Positions 59,101 through 64,000 of a DNA stretch of 64,000 nucleotides are shown piece by piece. A program made the translations under genes and the position numbers. This stretch comes from Hyalella azteca (Eukaryota; Arthropoda; Malacostraca; Amphipoda; Hyalellidae). The notes under the pieces are model-generated. The model made no database searches, was not told the origin of the DNA, and saw nothing but the letters and a program-made list of their open reading frames with translations. The stretch covers positions 434,001 through 498,000 of the forward strand of contig NW_025942288.1 in assembly GCF_000764305.2 (NCBI RefSeq), read 5' to 3'. The first letter of the stretch is position 1. Each line of letters starts with the position of its first letter.

Positions 59101-62100
59101 GTGCATGGGCGCGGCGACATGCATGTGCTATTGGGGCGAGTAAGATTCAAGCTTAGTGTAGTTTTGACAATCAAATCTGATATGAAGCTCGAATGTTACT
59201 TACGAGAGCAAGAAAGGATTTCCTGTGGTGCTTTTTATTATTTTTTTTTTTTTGTGGAATTGTAAAATACTTAGAATATATCAAGGGCGTGGCGACCATC
59301 AAATTCCTTGTGGATTCTCAGTCGCAGACTATAAACAGTAACTATTTTTCCATGTCTGGTATTGAAAGGCAGTGGTAATAGACAAATTGATTGGCGACGT
59401 GATGATCTGTGACCACTGCAACGCATGATTCAGCATCACTGCTGACAATTACTTGCTGTTTATGGGCCACGGATGTGTTGTTGGATGTTCATGATTTAAC
59501 TATAATTTCAGTTGTGATGCAGCGTTGTTATTTCTTGTGCGTTTTGTTTTTTCTCGGTGCAATTAATCAACAAGCTTGCTTGATGAACATCGTTTTTAAC
59601 AGCACTAAGACTATAGAATAAGTGCCATAAGATATTGGTATAGCACCAACGGCATTCACCATTGAACATCGTACTTTTCCTAAAAGTGAGAGTTCGACCC
59701 TATATATCACGGCGCCTTTTTTCCGAAAATTCCACTATAAATATGTATGTATGCATTTATATGCAGGAAATTATACCTTTTTTGAGAAGTGATCCAAACA
59801 ATTTGATATAATATATTTGGGCAAAGTTTTGGCTTTCAGGTCAATATGTCCTAATGGCTCCCATCCCGAGCTATTTACTTGGAAGCAGTTGTGCTCTATA
59901 CAATATGAGGCTATTATACTTGCAAAGAATTCAGGTTAAGTTAACTTGCTCGAGTGGCCTTGTCATTATCTAACTTCAACTCTTTATTTGTTGATGAGCC
60001 TTCAACCAGAAAGTGAAAGCGAACTTTTCCCACATTGTCCTTCTCTCCATAGATTGCCATATGAGAAACCCCAATTGTTCACTGGAAGTAAATTATTGGC
60101 ATCATAGTAGATTTATGCTACAAAATTTTCTGGTGATACATAAATATTACACGTACGTATAAGTTATTTTCACTGGTGGCTAACTCTAAGCCAGCTTCTA
60201 ACACTACCGTATAATATAACTTTGTCTAATCATCAATTAAACTATTCAGCTACTGTTCAGCCTCTTCACTGTAGGCGAGGAAGACATCGAGGGCTGAGAT
60301 CGTCCGAGATTTCCGTTACTTCGATGTTTTTGTTCTCTTGTTCTCCTATCGAGCGCTCGACTCAATGGTCGTTTTTCGTCTGCCGAAGATCAGATCATGC
60401 GGGGCGTCGGGCCGGTTAATTGCGTTGCATTTTCGTTATTTTGATCTCAAGACGCGCTGTCACGATTTCCGGAGCCAGACAGAGCCTAGTCTGGCTTTGA
60501 ACGCTATGCGTTCAAAAAAACTCGGAACATCTTTTTTTTTCGGTCCAGGTCTATCACTCTCTAAGTGTGTCATTGAATCGTGATAGTTCATTTGCAACAT
60601 GTAATATACATGTCATTTTTAATGGCGCTTTCCATGCCTCAAGAGATTATTGGTTGCGTAGTCTGACTTGATTATTCTCAGCTGTGGCTATTAATTAAAA
60701 TTTGAATGCATTAACTGAATCACATTCTGTGTCCATATGAGGCATAAGAAAAATTTTCTGTAACGCAATAGGTGAATGTGAATCGTATGTACATATTGCT
60801 TATAACTGAGAATCTTCTACGTTTATTTTAAATAGGACCACAATATAACTGATAAAATAACTATACTTTGCTTTTATTATAGAGACAAAACACGATTTCG
60901 TTTGTTCTCGGATGGCCATGGATAATTACTGTGATCTTCATGACGAACTTTGAACAAATGTTCATTTGTTCTCGTGGAAACTCAACAGTTGCATGACCTC
61001 TGAGTTCGTGATAAAATTATTGATGGAAATCATATGGTTACAGTGATATAAGGCAGTTTATCTCAATTTTGTGCATCCTGAAAGGTAGCAAACTTTCGAA
61101 GTCACGTTCTTGGATGCGCGCTTCGAAATTTCCTGTGTCACCTAAAAAAATATTTTCTCAGTTTTTGAACGATGATGCTTGCTAGCTATATGTTGCTTAA
61201 TACGTTCTAAATTGCTACTTATTTAGAAAACTCGGACCAACCAGAGAATTTTGTTATGAGTGGTAGTCTAGCATGTGCATTTTTCTTTCTTTCTATACTT
61301 CGGTATTTAATCTTATCTCTACGTGCTATCCTGTTAAATTTTTCTAACAAACTGCATGGTATTGAGAATTGATTGAAGTAATGGTTGTACAGTACGTTTT
61401 GCCATTTATTTAATGGAATATCTTCCGTTTAACCATATTAGGTTTCCCGTGATATACTCATTACCTATTATTTGGACTAAAAAATAATATTTTGTTACTT
61501 CCGAAACGTAAACGGTCGAGGAAACTAAAAGGAGAATTTATGAATGAGGTGTAATAAAAAGTCGCATACTTCAAACATGAAGGAAGCATTATAACAAAAC
61601 TTATCAAGAATTTTCAGGCAGAGTTAGCTAATTCTGCTGAAGTTGGTTGTACGCTTATCACAAACTATCGTTTTTATCTCAAAATTTTAGAGCATATCCT
61701 GTCATTATGTGGGCGGTAATTATAGTTTATCTGCCATGCAGGCTTACAGCTGCAATCGCTGAATTATTTATTTACTGCCTTCTTTCGCTGGCATTCGGTG
61801 ATGACAAGTTTTTTCTCGTTCTGTGCGATTGATTCATTCACGAGATCGTAATGATGCGCAGTTAATACTCATGGTCTATAGCCATTGTCTATATAAATAA
61901 TTGTGAGGTTCTTGTTTGCTCTCTTAGGTCACCATGATTGCGTTAGCTTCAAATTGTGCCTTCAGTATTATTAAAGGTTGTTCATTTAAATATGTATTAT
62001 TGTTATTTCGATCCATGTTTTATATAGATGGTTGATTCAATATTTCATAACATTTAGGTAATTCGTTAATTTATTATCAGATATATTGAATGCTTTCGTT

Positions 62101-63280
62101 ATTATTCGTTCAATGAGTATTTTAACTGCTGAACGTACGTGATATTTTTTATCAGTTAATGCATCGCTTAGTTACGAGTGTTGCCTTCACAGCGAAGGTT
62201 CACTATTGCGAAATTTTCGTTGCTCATCATCTACCGTTGTCACCCAAACTATTCACTGAATTTGATGAAAATCACATGTTCCAAGTATATAGGGCCATTC
62301 ATAAAATCATATTTTCGAGACTGAGCTGATCTTTTAAATTAAACAAATAGCAGTTTGATCAGTGCGCCCCGTTTTTAAAGGTTTATTCTTGATAATATTA
62401 TTTGTGCCAGACATATCAATGGCATAATTTGTTTAACTTAGACTAGTAATATGCTTTTTAGGGCAAAATTTTTATTAGCTACCGGCATGTTACAAAAAAC
62501 TTACTTTCGAAGCACTTCCCGTCAAGATTATTATTTAAAACTCGTAATTTATTCATAACACCTGTACCGATGGAAAATAATTGTTGAAATAACTGAATCT
62601 AACAACTTTATAATTTATCAGGGTCTTATTGTAAAGTTAATTTTTTTATAAGTATAACTTTTTCCCATGGACTAACTTATATGCATGAATACAAATTTTG
62701 TTCTCGTTCAGTTAAATGCATGATTACGTACGTTGAACAACGGGATGACGCTTAAAACGTGATTGATTCGTTTTAGAATCCCTCTCGACATTGCATATAC
62801 TTCATAAATAGTTGAATATGAATCTCCATTTTGCATATTCATTGGGTTTGCTTTGCTACATTTCTGTCTAAAGCTACAGTTGCCTAAATCTTGGCGCGCA
62901 TTTTTCTACTAATTTTCGAATAGTACTTCTATAGAAATTTTTATTAACATCATTTTAGTGGCTATTTTGCAGTCCCGTGTGGTATAGGAATTAGGATAGT
63001 GTAAATATGTTGGCGTACACTGATTTACTTCCAGTTTGGAAAAGCATATACGTCTTATAGCTTCGGACTACTGCTTGTTGGCCATCGTTAATGCAAGACG
63101 TTGTGACCATCGACTTTGTCATACACGTCTATTGTGCAATATTTCAGGGGAAGTGAGTGCCTTCAATTTTCTTCGCTAATTTTTACATTTTCTCGTTGTT
63201 GCTAAATCTCCGAGTAATTCATTGAAGTTCCAGAAGATTTCCATGGTTCATAACTGATTCATTTTACTTTAGCCCGACCC
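56121..63280 (+). other. Spectraplakin intron, right part: no coding exon found
   Basis: AT-rich, few repeats. A mildly GC-rich patch at 60260-60500 (gaagacatcgagggctgaga, gggccggttaattgcg) could be regulatory or a 5' non-coding exon, but nothing decides it. Confidence 0.4.
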
Positions 63281-63395
63281 ATAATTGTGGGTACGGTGCT
63301 ATGCCCCTATGATCATCAAGGAACCTTGGCGACGTTTCCGTCGTCTGGGGTCCAGATCGAGGGCAGCGCCGACGGCGAAGGCGGGTGGTCGATGG

Positions 63396-63403
63396 TATAA
63401 AAG
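63396..63403 (+). promoter_or_regulatory. TATA box of a possible alternative promoter
   Basis: TATAAAAG lies in a CpG-rich island (63300-63430) within AT-rich DNA. Transcription would begin near 63427-63433, and the first ATG with a long open frame on the same strand that runs to the window edge is at 63819. Confidence 0.35.
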
Positions 63404-63818
63404 TCTTGGGTGGAGGACCAACGTCGCCATTATCCTCATGGTAGCTTCGTGCTCGTGCAAATCAAGAATACTTCACTGTGGTGTATACGCGTGTTTCTCC
63501 TTTTATCTCATACTAAGTTGCATAAAACTCAACAAAACAGAGGTCAAACAACTTGTGAAAGTCAAAGTCGATAGCTTGAAACTTGTAGCCATAATCTGTT
63601 AGGAGTTGATGTTACTCAAGATATACGCACGTAATTTAGTTGCTTCAGAAACATTTCTTCCAATTGTTACAATTTCGGTATACCTGCTGCAGTCTTGAAT
63701 TGGATCTAACCTTGAATCTTTTGTTACTACTATTTTCACGGGGCTCTTTATCCTCGGAGGAATGCGATAGTTATAGCAGCAAATTTGAAAGTTTGACTGC
63801 CCAACAGTGGCTCTAAAA

Positions 63819-64000
63819 ATGGTTCAAAATCGTAAACGGAATAAAAATATCGAAAATCAAACTATCCCAAAAATCGATTCGAAGTCTCTTCCTAAAAGTT
63901 TATTATCTCATTCTAATGGCCAGAAATCATATCGAGAGTCGGAGTTTACAAATGGAACATCTACCTCGCCGTTGAGAAAAACCAAGAGCTTGCGAGGTTT
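63819..64000 (+). CDS. Open frame running off the right edge, possible alternative first exon
   Basis: ATG in a good context (aaaATGG) opens at least 60 codons with no stop before the window ends: MVQNRKRNKNIENQ, then SKSLPKSLLSHSNGQ, then TSTSPLRKTKSLRG. The product is Lys/Arg/Ser-rich and predicted disordered, with S/T-x-(R/K) phosphorylation-like sites and no membrane segment. Position (same strand, downstream of a TATA box, inside the presumed spectraplakin intron) suggests an isoform-specific N-terminus of that gene; a separate nested gene is the alternative. Confidence 0.4.
   Translation, partial: MVQNRKRNKNIENQTIPKIDSKSLPKSLLSHSNGQKSYRESEFTNGTSTSPLRKTKSLRG

Overview
This window is animal nuclear DNA, AT-rich and intron-rich, with one unresolved base (n at 37455). 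The gene content points to an arthropod, and a crustacean such as an amphipod is my best guess: an insect/crustacean-type gustatory receptor (7tm_7 family), an UNC93-like transporter relic, a Penelope-like retroelement and a spectraplakin. There are no operons, CRISPR arrays or bacterial features. Almost all open reading frames of 60-125 codons here look like chance frames or repeat-derived frames.

Left part (1-11.5 kb): a decayed Tc1/mariner helix-turn-helix fragment, a recent 463-bp tandem duplication, and an LTR with a tRNA-Lys-type primer binding site. On the minus strand lies a gustatory-receptor-like gene (8872 down to 3669). Its five exons could be joined only by reading splice sites; all splice phases agree, but the C-terminal third (TM5-7) was not found. 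One of its introns carries a 399-bp duplication that copied the first 43 bases of an exon.

Repeat-rich block (11.5-21.1 kb): a 91-nt near-perfect palindrome, pogo/mariner-like MITE debris, a 30-bp minisatellite, then a diverged satellite of about 110 bp period. This satellite is interrupted by hAT-like debris and by pieces of Penelope-like elements (reverse transcriptase with YVDD, degenerate GIY-YIG endonuclease) in head-to-tail arrangement.

UNC93-like pseudogene (21.7-24.6 kb, plus strand): four recognisable exons carrying a 4-bp duplication, further frameshifts and two in-frame stops, with minisatellites at two exon borders.

Right part (26.6-64 kb): a 5' region and first coding exon of a spectraplakin (shot/MACF1/dystonin family) at 27613-27712, ending LDPADRAVLKIA just before the point where the actin-binding calponin-homology domains would begin. 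No calponin-homology exon follows inside the window. The remaining 36 kb is therefore read as a very large 5' intron, filled with minisatellites, one MITE, a second recent tandem duplication (427/429 bp), a dispersed (GTCC)n-containing repeat, a possible small secreted peptide, and near the right edge a TATA box and an open frame that may be an alternative first exon of the same gene.
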